Source: Larix kaempferi (lineage: Eukaryota; Streptophyta; Pinopsida; Pinales; Pinaceae). Taken from it: 64,000 nucleotides of DNA. Under the pieces are notes generated by a model. It did not search any database and was not told the DNA's origin. It was given only the letters and a program-made list of their open reading frames with translations. Position numbers and translations under genes: made by a program. Location of the stretch: positions 4,852,001-4,916,000 of the forward strand of contig BSBM01000140.1 in assembly GCA_027924585.1 (NCBI GenBank), read 5' to 3'. Shown piece after piece: positions 53,083 to 64,000 of this stretch (positions are counted from its first letter, which is position 1; every line of letters begins with the position of its first letter).

Positions 53083-55215
53083 CATCATACCGAAAATAGA
53101 AATCATCTACATTATTCATGTCAATTTCATTGAACATATCATTTAAGGACATAAGTAAAAACCTAAATAAACTAGCTTACATCATAAACCAAAAGTGTGT
53201 AACTTTGCACACACCAAAAAGAATAGTGTAAATACTTTTCTCTTTTTGTTTCTTTTCTTCAAGATAAAACCCAAAAAAAATTCACAAAAACAATGCAAAT
53301 ATTTGGAAACTTCAAAAACATCTGAAAATGTTTCAAAATTTCCTAGTCCAGCATGAAAAATCACCCACAACTAGCAAATCACTGAAAAAGGTTCACAGCT
53401 TCTAGAAATGCATGCTGAAAGGAGATGCTTCTTCTAATCCATCAACTACACCTACAAGGAATATGGTAATAAATGAGGATTTTTTACTTATCTTTTATTC
53501 ATACATGTATAACCATATACTTTTGAATGATAGGATGATGCATTATTCTTCAATTTTGGATATCTTTTTAGATATTAAATGCACATTTGAACCTTTTTCT
53601 GACTAAACATTTGGGTAGTGAAATGGTTTAGGTAGTTGGATATAGACCATGATTCATGATGATTATGATTTTGGCATTTTTCACAAGACTCTATATGAAG
53701 TAAACCTCATTGACCAATTCCTATTGTGCCATTATATCGAATTGGATAACCTCATTTACATGGTATTATTTTACCATCTATCGACACATAATCCTGCTTC
53801 AGATAGCCTACCCATGGAGGGAACATCTGTAAGAGTGTGCACAACTAGCTCATCCCTTGTTCTCTATATGGACATTTTCCTTGGCCTGACCCGTGCCCTT
53901 GAAAAATAGGCGTACGCCCATGAAACACCTATTCCCTCCCATATACTATACCATTCTTTATTTTTTTTTGAGCTGATAAAATGAAAAAGGCATAAAAATA
54001 AAAAAACACAAAAATCCAAAAAGGGAGATAATTGAATGATTTCATATTATGTCCTTGAAGAAAATGGCAACAGACAATTCTTGTCTCCCTTGAACATGGA
54101 AAATAATTTTGTATCCGCCGTCAGTACACCGTCTACATTTTCCTTTGGAAACTGCACTAGTATTTTGAACAGATCTCCACCGATGGGTTAACCTTCCTGT
54201 CACCAATGGAGCTTTCGTTAATGCGTATGACATTGGAGGATTTCATTAAGGTCGTTTACTCAAATTCCTACGTTTCCAAGTGTCCATTATGTATCATGTT
54301 ATGTGTTCAAGGGAAGTTCAAACTGTGTCAGCCATTCCTCAAATATTCTTGACCAATCATGTTGGCCTTCCTTGTGTCAATATACAGTGTTGGATCTCAC
54401 AATTCTACCAAATTATATCAAACTAATGATCTTTGTTTCATATCAGTTGATGTGGGATGCATTATTTCCCTCCTTTTGATGGATTTATTCCTATCGACAC
54501 CAAATCATTATCTAGTAAATGGATCTAGAAACCCGGGAGTAACTTGGATCTTGCAGTCATTAGTGGCAGGTTTCCTCGCAAATGAAAATGGGTATTTATA
54601 AATGACCCCTGATTATTTGATTCTACAAGTGTTTGACATCAAAAAATATATTGACACTTGCTAGTTTGTATTCAGTACCTTAGAGTCCACCATCATTATC
54701 GGTGGGTCTCTTCGCATATGTTAACGGTATACATGAATGACCGGTAATCATATGGTGTTTTATTATGCTCGATATAAGTTCATTTCTCCGCATGATATAA
54801 ACCTATACTATTGTCGATTTGTATTGAAGATATTGGGAAAAACATTTGTATCACTCATAGATGCACTAGCCAGGTTGCACAAGATTAAAATACCATGTCA
54901 AAAGTTCAATGAAGACCTTGTTCTCGCACTCATCAAAGTGCATGTTTACACTTATGAAAAATTACTTTTGGCATGGATCCACTGTGTATTGTTAGTGGCC
55001 ATGCTTGTTTACTACTGAGCATGGGTATTCCCACCTTAGGAAGATTTTATATATTTGTGAAATTGCTATGTTTGACTTGTTGATGTTATCCTGAATCCCG
55101 CGCCCATGAGCTTATCGTTTTCTCATCCTTGCTTTGATCAATAAAGAGTATCAGTATAAAAATAATTTATTTCGGCCCTTAACTCTGCTTCGGACCTCAC
55201 ACATTAGGGGGCATC
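53083..55215 (+). other. 3' noncoding region of element E
   Basis: About 2.1 kb with no recognisable gene. Short frames at 53412, 53649, 54359 and 54737 have no family features. It ends with cattagggggcatc, a G-rich polypurine-type tract directly before the LTR start. Confidence 0.6.
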
Positions 55216-56059
55216 TGTTAACAATCAAATTAACACCCTTATCCAAGTGAGGGGAAGAAGCATATTTTACTATGCTCCCGCAACATGAAGACATAATACA
55301 AGTAAACAAGAGAACAAGTCTTCTCTTATATAATCACTACATCCACAATCAGAAAGATTGATGTAAGAAAGAGGTATCCTAAGGAGACAAGGTTCAATGC
55401 TTGAACTACTCATTGAAGGCTCAAATCTAAGCTCCACCAGTCAAATAATCGGAAGAAATGCACAAAAGTGCATTAATTGTACGTAAATATGATAAAGTTG
55501 TGACAAAATTCTAAAATACTATGGAAAATGGGTTTTTGAGCAAAAATAATCAAAAAACAAGAAAATGGATAATCCCATATTGAAAAGAGAAACTTGAGAG
55601 CCCATTTCCCAATGCTATAAAACAAAGGAATTTGGGGCATGGTAGGAGGAGGAAAAAGGAAGAGCAAAGTCATGTTGGAGAGATTTGGAGGATTGTAAAT
55701 ATTATATTCATCAAAGGCAAGGGTGGAGAAAGGATAGCTCATGGAAAAGGAGGAGGGATGCACATCAAGCTAGATTACAAGTATGTATATTCTTCATTAG
55801 CATAATATAAAACAATTCAATTCCCTTCCCATTCATGATTTTAAATATGTTAGGGAATGATAGATGATTGTGGATTTATAACATTGAAGATTCACCTACT
55901 TCATAGTAATATATATGTTTAATGCAGATCTAACCCTACACTAAATGTTATTATCAATCTTGTCCTAATGTATCTTGGTTGTGTCGTCCAATTGCTCCCT
56001 TAACTGTTGAATTTCGATTTGTTGATGAATCCTTCTCTCCATATAATTTGGCTCATCAT
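55216..56059 (+). repeat. Element E 3' LTR, 5' part
   Basis: Starts TGTTAACAATC after a G-rich tract. A TATA box (ctataaaac) is at 55614-55622. The LTR is cut at 56059, where element F starts with TGATGCAGG. The rest would lie beyond F and G, outside the window. Confidence 0.7.
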
Positions 56060-57090
56060 TGATGCAGGAAAGGATCAGCAAAACCAATACAATATGTTAT
56101 CCCAGGATTAGTCCGGTTCCAAATTTAGTAGAACCTCCAACTTAGTGGACTTGAAATTGGTGATAGGATGGATTTCATAAAAATTACAGTCCTCACATGA
56201 ATGCGGAGCATCGAGCAAGTGTGTCTTCCGCAATTTCCTCCTACAATTCCTTTCCATAAATTCCTTCTACAATTCCCTTCCGCAATTGCGTTCCGGAATC
56301 ACCTTTTGCAATTTCCTTCCATAGCTCCCTTTGCAATTGCCTTCCTCAATTACCTTCTGCCATTTCCTTCCACAATCACCTTGGACCATTGGATCTAAAT
56401 CAACTGTGGATTTGAACCGGCTTAGGGTGATTTTAATGGACACTTTGTGTCCATCTATTTGGTTAACCCCCTCTCACGTACAGGAGTGAAATTATGTCTA
56501 AGTCATTGATCACTTTGCAGCTTCTCTCATTTGTTGAGCTGTGATCAATTGCAGAACATTCACCTTGGAATTTCAAATCTCTATCTCCCACGCAATTTCA
56601 CCTCACGAAATCCTTTCCCTTCGTCGATGTGCTTACTTCGATCAGAATCGTCCAAACTCTGTCAAATGAACTGAATGCAATCTCTGTGACTATGTGTTGA
56701 TTGATCAGAGAATCGATCAATCAATCTCCTTTACACCATAATTTGCCTCCTTTGTTTAATCTAGGAAAATATCTCATTAAATTGATTAGTGAAATGATCA
56801 ATTTCACATGCTTTTTGTTTGAATGAATACACCACATCCTTTGTCTTCTGGGGATCTCTGGTAACGACACTTTGTTCACTCATACACATCGAATTTACAC
56901 ATATTTCTGGTTATTGAAAGAATGCAGTGAATATGCAATCAAATGAAGATTCTTAGAGCTTTGTTCTTCATTTCATCCACAACCCTTTGGTCAATTACAT
57001 CCAGTGATTAAAATAAGACTCCATAAACCTGTCAGATCTGAATAAGTAGGATATAAAATCCTAAAGAAAGTAATTACACAACAAACCTAT
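56060..57090 (-). repeat. Element F 3' LTR (minus-strand sense)
   Basis: Matches 62139-63046 up to the point where that copy is cut. The right border is provisional: CAACA at about 57085 followed by a pyrimidine-rich stretch is the best candidate. It contains the same short repeat block as the other LTR, near 56220-56385. Confidence 0.72.
56220..56385. repeat. 13-bp minisatellite in element F left LTR
   Basis: About twelve diverged units of the type gcaatttccttcc. The right LTR has the same block at about 62345-62490, better preserved. Confidence 0.72.
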
Positions 57091-57248
57091 CCTCGAGAAA
57101 CCTCTTGCAAGATATGAGGACATCATTGGAAAATTTCCATTATTACAATCAACTAATCCTATATCCAAACCAATTACAATTAATCACTAACTAACCCTAG
57201 AATTCTAGAAACTATTACAAGGAAGCAGAAAATAGCATTGGCTGCTCA

Positions 57249-57479
57249 TTAAGAAAATATAGAACTTTGGGTCGATGCTTCTGCATCATACTCCAGGGGA
57301 GAAAAATAATTCTTCAATAGGTATTCAGGGTCCACATTATAATTAGAAACCTCCATTGCTGTCATCCACACTACATCTTCAAAGGGATGATCTTTCCAGT
57401 TGACTAAATACTGAAAATAATCCTTGTTCCTGGTTTTCTTTGAAACCATCTTATCAAGTATAGCTTCAATCTATGGTTT
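57249..57479 (-). pseudogene. Chromodomain of element F
   Basis: Minus strand at the end of pol. K-K-T-R-N-K-D-Y-F-Q-Y-L-V-N-W-K-D-H-P, then D-V-V-W-M, is the chromodomain core, which in chromoviruses helps direct insertion toward particular chromatin. The domain is open over 66 codons after M at 57449; an upstream stop (near 57472) separates it from integrase. It ends ~160 bp before the LTR. Confidence 0.8.
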
Positions 57480-57628
57480 CTCCTTTTGAGGTAATTGTTC
57501 TTTCCAATCTATGATTTGTCCATCCTTACCTGAAATCATTTCTTATTTCTAACCACCTAAATCTTTAAAAGGATACAAATCTAAAACATTAAAATGGGAG
57601 AAATTCCAAGGTTAGAAGGAAGTTCTAT

Positions 57629-58640
57629 TTAATATGCATTTGCAGAAAAATTTCTCAAAATATTACAAGGCCCAATTTTATTGAGTTTCAATTTATTGTA
57701 GGTTCCCTTAGGAAACCTATCCTTCCTAAGATATGCCATCACTAAATATAGAACCTGAAGATTAACTTCCCTTCTCTTCAAATCTGCTCTATGTTTGTAC
57801 TTTTTAGCACTCTCCTGCAATTTCTTTTGGACATTTTTTTGTAGCTCTTGCATACTATATGCAAATTCTTCACCATTTGCACTCCTCATTTCTAACTTTC
57901 CAAAAATTATGAGTTCATACACTCCTCTTGGATGCATCCCATACAAAATATGAAATGTGCTCATATATGTAATCTTGTTAGGCAAATCATTGTAAGCAAA
58001 CTCAGGTTGAGCAAGAGCTAAATCCCACTTCTTTGGATTCTCATAAAAAATACTTTTCAATATATCTCGTAAGATTTTATTTACCACTTCAGTCCGAGGA
58101 TGATAAGGAGAGCTAAAACTAAGATTGGTTCCCAATTTCTTCGATAAATTTATCCAAAAATGACCAACAAATTTAGTGTCCCTATCTGATACAATGCTAA
58201 AATGCAGACCATGTAACTTAACAAATTTTGAGAATAAAAGATTAGCAATATTTGTTGCATCATTCGTATTTTTACGAGCAATGACATGATCCATTTTTGA
58301 AAATATATCCACTATTACATAAATAGAATCATTCCCTGTCTGATTTCTATGAAATCCCAGAACAAAATCCATACTAATGGAATCCCATGACCTAGTTGGA
58401 ATAGGTAGGGGTTGATACAATCCAGTATTTTGTCTCCTCCCTTTGGCATGTTGACATATCTTGCATGCCTCAACAAACTTCTTTACATCCTACTGCATTC
58501 TTGGACAAAAATAAAAATTACTCACCTAAGCAAATGTTTTGTCCTATCCAAAATGACCTGACAAACCTCCACTATGATTCTCCTTTATCAGGTTTTCTAT
58601 CATAGAACATTTAGGAATGCATCATTTACATTTTTTGAAA
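57629..58640 (-). pseudogene. Integrase of element F
   Basis: The zinc module (N-H-S-G-G-L-S-G-H-F ... C-K-I-C) lies at 58440-58600 with stops. The core, open for 263 codons from 58420, shows V-I-V-D-I-F-S-K-M (first Asp), V-S-D-R-D-T-K-F (second Asp) and Y-H-P-R-T-E-V-V-N-K, where about three residues are missing just before the Glu. The C-terminal region ends near 57629, short of the chromodomain. The deletion at the active site probably kills activity. Confidence 0.84.
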
Positions 58641-59100
58641 AACAATCCTTCTTGTAGCATGTAGTCTAGCCATTGAATTCTATTGTGGGAAACTGGATTC
58701 TCACAGGATGCATATATATCCTTGAAATCCAAATCCTGCTTATACATATTAATCAAATTTTCAAATCCCAAAGTGCTGACCTTAATTTCCTGCAAGATCA
58801 AATTTACTTTGCTTAAGGCATCATCCACCTTATTAGATTTTCCACTTGTATGCTTGATCACAAAATTAAAGTTCTGCAAAAATTTGACCGACTTAGCATG
58901 TTTCTGATTCAATTTAGGTTGACTATTTAAGAATAGAAAAACATGATTATCTGAATATAATATAAACTCTTTGGGAATCAAGTAATTCCTCCACTTCTTA
59001 AGAGGTTGTACAACAACATACAATTCTTTCTCATATTAGGAATAATTTTGTTTTTCTTCATTTAACTTCTCACTAAAATAAGCTACTGGTCTATGACTCA
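58622..59100 (-). pseudogene. RNase H C-terminal part of element F
   Basis: Minus strand: K-E-F-I-L-Y-S-D-N-H-V-F-L-F-L (last Asp segment), F-N-F-V-I-K-H-T-S-G-K-S-N-K-V-D-D-A-L-S, then the spacer toward integrase. The upstream half is interrupted by a stop near 59030. The domain order matches chromoviruses. Confidence 0.8.
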
Positions 59101-59524
59101 GAACAACTCATATTATTGTCCCACTAGTGTGTGTTTCCACTTGAAAAACTTTGTCAAAACTTGGTAAATCCAAAATAGGTTTCTCAATGATCTTCTTTTT
59201 CAACAGATTGAATTTTCTATCAGTTGCTTCTATCCACTTCAAATGTTGTCTACTTTACCTGAAGGTGTCTATTATGGGTGCACAAATTTGACTAAACTTC
59301 CTGATGAATTGTTTATAAAAACTGCAAGACCATGAACACTTTTGGCCTCAAAAGTACTCTTCGGGATTGGTTAATTAAGAATTGATTGTATCTTTTATGG
59401 ATCCATCTTTAACCCTTCTTCTAAGAATACAAAACCAAAATAAATCAACTCTTTCTTCATGAATCTACACTTTTTCAAATTTATCAGTAGTTTCTCCTTT
59501 TGTAGAGTCTCCAACACCAATTTG
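59101..59524 (-). pseudogene. RT-RNase H connection of element F
   Basis: Decayed minus-strand sequence between the RNase H end and the miniature element. Fragments such as F-V-F-L-E-E-G-L and K-V-D-P-x-K fit an RT thumb/connection, but frames change often. Confidence 0.55.
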
Positions 59525-59804
59525 TGATATGAGCCGTTACACCAAAACCCTGAGGTGTTAGTGAAGGCCTCCCACTAGGATCTTAGCATCCCCCCATGCT
59601 CTGCAGTCCAGAATATGGGCTGGATGTTCTCCCGTATGATGGTGTCCCCTTTGAGCCATACGAGCCCCGACAAAACACTACAAGGATGATGTTTCCTCCC
59701 ACTCTGTGACTCAAACTTGGGTGGAGGCTCTGATACCAAATGATACGAACCAGTACACCAAAAACTTGAGGTGTTAGTGAAGGTCGCCGACTAAGATCTT
59801 AACA
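59525..59804 (-). mobile_element. Complete 280-bp miniature LTR retrotransposon (TRIM/SMART type)
   Basis: Two 64-bp direct repeats, 59525-59588 and 59741-59804, match at 53 of 64 positions. Each starts TGATA and ends GCA or ACA. The flanks show an exact 5-bp duplication ATTTG (59520-59524 and 59805-59809). On the minus strand TGGTATCAGAGCCTCCA (initiator-Met primer site) follows the right repeat after two bases, and a GGGGGGA purine tract precedes the left repeat. This is the full signal set of an LTR retrotransposon in 280 bp with no coding capacity, so it must have moved with proteins supplied by another element. It is inserted in the RT of element F. Confidence 0.92.
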
Positions 59805-60335
59805 ATTTGAGATGTCTCAGATTTTCTTCCTTACTCTGACTGAAGATCAGAATATCAACTAGGTACACTATCACAAACTTTCTAGTGTATTCCTTCAAGA
59901 CATCATTCATTAATCTCATAAAAGTGATAGGTGTATTAGTATGTCCAAAGGGAATTACTAACCATTCATGTAATCCATTATTAGTGTTGAATGAAGTTTT
60001 CCATTCATCCCCTTCTCTAATTCTTATTTGATGATAACCACTCTTCAAGTCTATCTTTGAAAAATACTTGCACCCACTCAAACAATCCATCAAATAATCA
60101 ATGCGGGGTAAGGGAAATATGTACTTGATACTGATATTATTGATTTCTCAGGAATCAATATACATATACCATGCACCATCTTTCTTTGGGATAAGCAATG
60201 TGGGAACTACATAAGGACTCAAACTTTCTTTCACCAAACCTTTATCCAGTAACTCATGTACTTGTCGTTTAATCTCTTCATTCTCTTGAGGATTCAGTCT
60301 ATAGGCTTCCTTATTGGGTAATCTTGCATCGGGTA
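59805..60335 (-). pseudogene. Reverse transcriptase core of element F
   Basis: Minus strand 60093-59805: D-C-L-S-G-C-K-Y-F-S-K-I-D-L-K-S-G-Y-H-Q-I, W-L-V-I-P-F-G and the catalytic box reading Y-L-V-D instead of Y-x-D-D, so one active-site Asp is lost. Upstream to 60335 the fingers region is visible but stop-riddled. The miniature element cuts the sequence at 59805. Confidence 0.82.
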
Positions 60336-60770
60336 TTAAGCAATATGATGACTAATACTTCTCACAGGAGGTAAAGCATTTGGTAACTCATCCATAATAA
60401 TATCAGCAAATTCATCGAGAAAAATTCTAACTTCAGTAGGAAAATCATCTAAATTTGTAGAATTCAAAATTACCTTCGGTTTTCCAATGAGGGAAAAATG
60501 TAACTCCTCTTCCTTCTTGAGTTCTTGTAGAAGCTCTTTCTCAGTCATCAACAAAATGCTAGATTCTGTATCTTCTTTCGATGCTTCATCCTTCAAAGGT
60601 TGCATCACATGATCCTTTCCATCCTTTTCTAAAGAATAAATGTTTCTCCCTCCATCATGAACATCCTTTCTGTCGTATTTACATGGCCTTCTTAAGAGTA
60701 TATGGCACACATCCATAGGAATTACATCACATAATACCACAACTTTTTAAGTACCAATTTCTAACTCCAC
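60336..60770 (-). pseudogene. Protease-RT linker of element F
   Basis: A 134-codon open frame beginning D-V-I-P-M-D-V-C-H-I-L-L, a protease C-terminal landmark, then an acidic Lys/Glu-rich stretch and F-A-D-I-I-M-D-E-L-P-N-A-L-P-P, the usual entry to gypsy RT. A stop at 60336 ends it. Confidence 0.72.
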
Positions 60771-60776
60771 CTTGCA

Positions 60777-61190
60777 CTACTCACTTACCAAGAGTTGATG
60801 TGCTTTCTGCAACCAGGACACTTTATAAGGAGTGAGATGTTTCATCCTCTTCAGTCCCAACTTCTCTACCATCTCAGTGGAGACCAAATTGTCAGCACTA
60901 CCACTATCAATGATCACCTTGCAACATTTCCTATGTGAGTTGCACTTAGTCCTGAATAAACTCTTCCTTTGGGATAGTTCATATACTTTTTTTTCTATTT
61001 TTAACAAAAATCTCTTCATCATAAGAGACTCTCCTTCCTTAGGAGGATTTCCCATCTTTTCTTTCTCATTGGACTCCTCTCGAGTCTCAACAAGGTTTTC
61101 ATTCCTCTGAGATGTTGGTTTGTTCTTTGGGAACCCCCATGAAATGTGTCCAATCTTACCACATGCATAGCATTTCATTTCTCTATTTCT
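60777..61190 (-). pseudogene. Zinc knuckle and protease of element F
   Basis: Minus strand from 61178: C-Y-A-C-G-K-I-G-H-I-S-W-G, a CCHC knuckle whose last Cys is lost, an acidic stretch, C-x5-C-x5-R-K-C-C-K, then the protease motif V-I-I-D-S-G-S-A-D-N-L-V. The active-site triplet Asp-Ser-Gly is intact. Confidence 0.78.
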
Positions 61191-62101
61191 ACCTCTTCCT
61201 CTAACACAAAATATGCCTCCCCTAAATGCTCCTCTTTGGGGTATTTGAAAGCCAGAACCTTCTGCTTCATTCCTAGAATCGTGAAACTTTTCGCCTCTTT
61301 TTGAAGATCCTTTCGCTCTTGCTGTACTTATTCCTCTATTATTCTAGTTTTGCTTTCTTAGTATCTTCTCTTCTACCCTAGAGGATTCCTGATAACCATC
61401 TTCAACAGTTATCAAATCAATAAGCTAATCTAATATTGTATTTCATATCTTAGTCCATTTATATACCTGGCCACTCTTTCTATGTCTCCTTGTATATGTC
61501 CAGCTCTAATACTCAGCCTAAAGAACTCTTCTATATATTCTTTAACAGTCATACTTTTTTTTATAAGCTTTTGCATTTGTCTAATGAGAGTTAACTAATA
61601 ATCCTTAGGCATAAATTGACTTTTAATTTTATCCAACATCTTTTCCGAATTTTTTATTTTGGACTTACCTTTTATTTCCCTATGAATCTGTAGTTCATCC
61701 AACCAAATGGTTGCATATCCTTTCAGTCTGGTTGCTGCATATTTCACCTTCTTTTTATCTTCAATTTCTTCAAAGTCAAAATACATTTCTAAAGCATTGA
61801 TTTAGTCGATGAACTCTTCAACATTTAGATTAACTTCATACATGGGGACTTCCACTTTAGGCCTGCTACTAGCCTTTACCATCATCCTCAATACCTTCAC
61901 TTCTTCAGCAACCTCCTCTGGTTCCTCTTTAGAGGATTCCTCTTCATCACTGACATATATAATCCCTGGATATATTCTCTCCATAGCTTCCATCCTAGCT
62001 TGAATTTTCCTCAATTCTCTTTGGGTATCTTCATCTACAACTTGTCTTCCTTGACCACCTCCAACTGGAACTCCACGTGCTCGACCTCATCTTGGTGGCA
62101 T
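61191..62101 (-). pseudogene. Gag of element F
   Basis: Starts at ATG 62101 on the minus strand (M-P-P-R, then a TGA), continues R-E-L-R-K-I-Q-A-R-M-E-A-M and an acidic E-E-E-S-S-K-E-E-P-E-E region. The capsid-like domain follows at 61800-61450: A-T-R-L-K-G-Y-A-T-I-W-L-D-E-L, then M-T-V-K-E-Y-I-E-E-F. A stop near 61800 and others break it. The start lies ~20 bp past the primer site. Confidence 0.74.
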
Positions 62102-62121
62102 CCTTGTCCTTGCTATAAATC

Positions 62122-62136
62122 TTAGCTCTGATACCA
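62122..62136 (-). other. Primer binding site of element F (initiator-Met)
   Basis: The minus strand reads TGGTATCAGAGCTAA two bases after the LTR end. It fixes the right LTR as the 5' LTR. Confidence 0.88.
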
Positions 62137-62138
62137 CT

Positions 62139-63046
62139 TGATGCAGGAAAGGATAAGAAAAACCAATCCAATATGCTATCCCATGATTAGTCTGGTTTCA
62201 AATTTAGTAGAACCTCCAACTTAGTAGACCTAGATAAGTCTTTCTGAAAACAATTGTTGACGGGCGGACTTCAAATTGGCGATGAGATGGATTTCATAAA
62301 AATTGCAAGCCTCACCTGAATGTGGAGCGTTGAGCAAGTGTGTCTTCCACAATTCCTTTCCACAATTTCCTTTTGCAATTCCCTTCCGCAATTTCCTTCC
62401 GCAATCACCTTCTGCAATTTCCTTCAGCAACTTCCTTCCGCATTTTCCTTCTACAACTCCCTTCCACAATTTCCTTCCGCAATCACCTTGGACCATCAGA
62501 TCCATTTCAACGGTGTATTTGAATCGGATTAGGGTGATTTTAATGGATACTTCATGTCTGTATATTTTTTTAACCCCCTCTCATGTACACGAGCGAAATT
62601 CCGTCTGAGTCGTCCATCACTCTATGGCTTGTCTTATCTGTTGATCTGTGATCAATTGCAAATGTTCACCTTGGAATTTTGGAGCTCTATCTCCCGTGCA
62701 AGTTCACCTTGTGAAATCCTTTCCCTGACTTCTATCTCCTTACTTCGATCTGAATTGTCCAAACTATTTCAAATGAACCGAATGGAATCTCTATGACTAT
62801 GCATCGATTGATCACAGAATCGATCAATCAATCTCCTTGACACAAGACTTTTCCTCCTTTTTCTAATATAGGAAAATATCTCATTAAATTGATCACGTAA
62901 ACAATCAATTTTGCACACTTTTTGTTTGAATGAATACGCCAAATCCTTCGGCTTCTGTGGATCTCTGGTAACCACACTCTCTTCACTCATACACAGGGAA
63001 TTTACACATATTTCTAGTTATTGAAAGAAGACAGTGAATATGCAAT
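62139..63046 (-). repeat. Element F 5' LTR (minus-strand sense), truncated
   Basis: Matches 56060-56930 with small changes and a ~45-bp insertion near 62228. It stops at gcaat (63042-63046), where element G begins; the left copy continues with caaatgaagattc. Confidence 0.85.
62345..62490. repeat. 13-bp minisatellite in element F right LTR
   Basis: About eleven units of gcaatttccttcc type in a strict 13-bp period. The open minus-strand frame at 62230-62505 with 13-residue periodicity is a by-product, since 13 bp times 3 gives 13 codons. Confidence 0.78.
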
Positions 63047-64000
63047 TGTGACGTCCCCTTCCGTTGTCGAATGCAGGGAAGGAAACATTAACAACACACC
63101 GGGGCTTTTGGTAGACTTGGCCCCAATATTAAATTACTCATAAATTCATAACAATTAAAAACTTCTATATGCAGATTCATCTCAATATAAACACAGCGGA
63201 ATAAACATACTAACAAGCACACAACCAGTAATGCCTAACATATATACATATATATATATATCACAGCGGGGGATGATTCAACATATAGAGACTCAATCTC
63301 ATTACAATACCATGCATGGATTCCAAATTAAGATAATCAACTCATTTCATTAAACATGGACAACTTAACATATTGCAGAACACAAAATGCAAATAATTTA
63401 TAATACACAGAACACTTATCTTGAGAAGTAGATGTCCAACGACTGGCTACGTGAGAGCAACGTTCCACCCAACCATATATCTCTGTCCAGCCTATATTCT
63501 TTCAGCTGAGAGATCACCCCCGAGCTGGGCTGTGTATCCACTAAGGAAGAACTAGCTGGGCTCACTCACAGCCATGGTTTCGGTCATCAGCTATGCTAAG
63601 CCAACACACCGTTGGGTTTATCAAGCATACAAATGACAAATGAGGAGGATGCTAAGCCAGTGAGCTCAACCACAAAGCTACAGGCATCTCAAATGAACTC
63701 AGCAGTCATGGCACCCACAATACCTACCGCACCCCACACAAGGAAGGTCGCTTTCTCTGCTGCACAGTCCCTCAGGCGTCCCTTCCCTCCAGTGCTCTTC
63801 AGGGTGGGCATAGAAAGGTCCAGCTGCTAATTCCTTGAGATTCTAGCCTTCACTGGGTTTATCAAGCAAACCAAACCTCTGCTCAGTCATTCACACTTGG
63901 ATTTCTCACAGTTCTGTTATCCAATAACTCAATCCCGTCACTTCATTTCTGGGCTGTAAAAACTGAGATTTCCAATGGATTTCGGGGTAGCTAATGCTCC
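63047..64000. mobile_element. Element G: LTR-like end, continues outside the window
   Basis: TGTGACGTCCCC at 63047 interrupts F's right LTR, which is continuous in the left copy. The start resembles TGTAACATCCC of the solo LTR at 20425. A TA-rich microsatellite is near 63241-63261. No gene is seen in the 954 bp. The far end and target duplication (GCAAT expected) are not in the window, so element type and strand are open. Confidence 0.6.

Larger units (their letters stand above)
26607..56059 (+). mobile_element. Element E: degenerate Ty3/gypsy element, host of C and F
   Basis: The halves of E flank element C: gag start at 26652-27277, then gag end, RNase H remnant, integrase and archaeal-type RNase H at 49006-53080, 3' noncoding to 55215, and an LTR start at 55216. 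Everything is plus strand. The 3' LTR is cut at 56059 by element F. Protease and most of RT are deleted. Without C, about 7.7 kb of E is present. The left limit is provisional. Confidence 0.7.
56060..63046 (-). mobile_element. Element F: chromodomain-type Ty3/gypsy element
   Basis: LTR copies start TGATGCAGGAAAGGAT at 56060 and 62139. Minus-strand gag, zinc knuckle, protease, RT, RNase H, integrase and a chromodomain lie between them. The initiator-Met primer site is beside the right LTR. The right LTR is cut at 63046 by element G. A 280-bp miniature element sits in RT. The element interrupts E's 3' LTR. Stops and lost catalytic residues show it is dead. Confidence 0.88.

Noticed and set aside
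53412-55018. Short frames after element E pol
   Set aside because: No motif, no conservation test possible, and the region reads as 3' noncoding DNA.
62230-62505. Minus-strand frame with a 13-residue repeat
   Set aside because: It follows from the 13-bp minisatellite in the LTR; no independent coding sign.

Overview
The window contains no recognisable host gene, rRNA, tRNA or bacterial-type feature. It is AT-rich intergenic DNA of a large plant genome, built almost entirely from nested LTR retrotransposons. The organism call rests on element content: Ty3/gypsy elements with an added archaeal-type RNase H (Tat/Ogre-like), a chromodomain gypsy element, two Ty1/copia elements with initiator-Met primer sites, and very long LTRs. 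A gymnosperm or another big-genome seed plant fits. No species can be fixed from the sequence.

Layout. (1) Positions 1-25,239 hold element A, a roughly 24.6 kb gypsy element (677-25239) inserted in a diverged ~100-bp tandem repeat. Its LTRs are about 4.6 kb, and the 3' copy reaches 8.1 kb because a solo LTR (20425-23967) sits in it. Order is gag (intact), protease, archaeal-type RNase H, a 4.1 kb anonymous insertion, RT, Ty3 RNase H, integrase. Each LTR carries a decayed ~548-codon gene in its U3 part (2000-3646 and 18401-20047), flanked by two mirror-image 37-nt hairpins. (2) About 25.6-56.1 kb is element E, a gypsy element that has lost protease and most of RT and has an archaeal-type RNase H downstream of integrase. 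(3) Element C (gypsy, 27279-49005) is inserted in E's gag. (4) C is itself split by two minus-strand copia elements: old, gutted B (28748-35885) and young, nearly intact D (42939-48204, exact GATAG target duplication). (5) Element F, a minus-strand chromodomain gypsy element (56060-63046), sits in E's 3' LTR. Its RT is broken by a complete 280-bp miniature LTR retrotransposon (59525-59804, exact ATTTG duplication). (6) An LTR-like end, element G, starts at 63047, cuts F's right LTR and runs out of the window.

Insertion order from nesting: E before C before B and D; E before F before the miniature element and G; A before its solo LTR. D is youngest by LTR identity. Apart from A's gag and D's proteins, coding regions are decayed, so the elements are described as remnants. 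The most unusual items are the U3-encoded gene of A with its paired hairpins, the two different positions of archaeal-type RNase H (before RT in A, after integrase in E), the miniature element in F, and the GC-hairpin cluster in D's LTRs.
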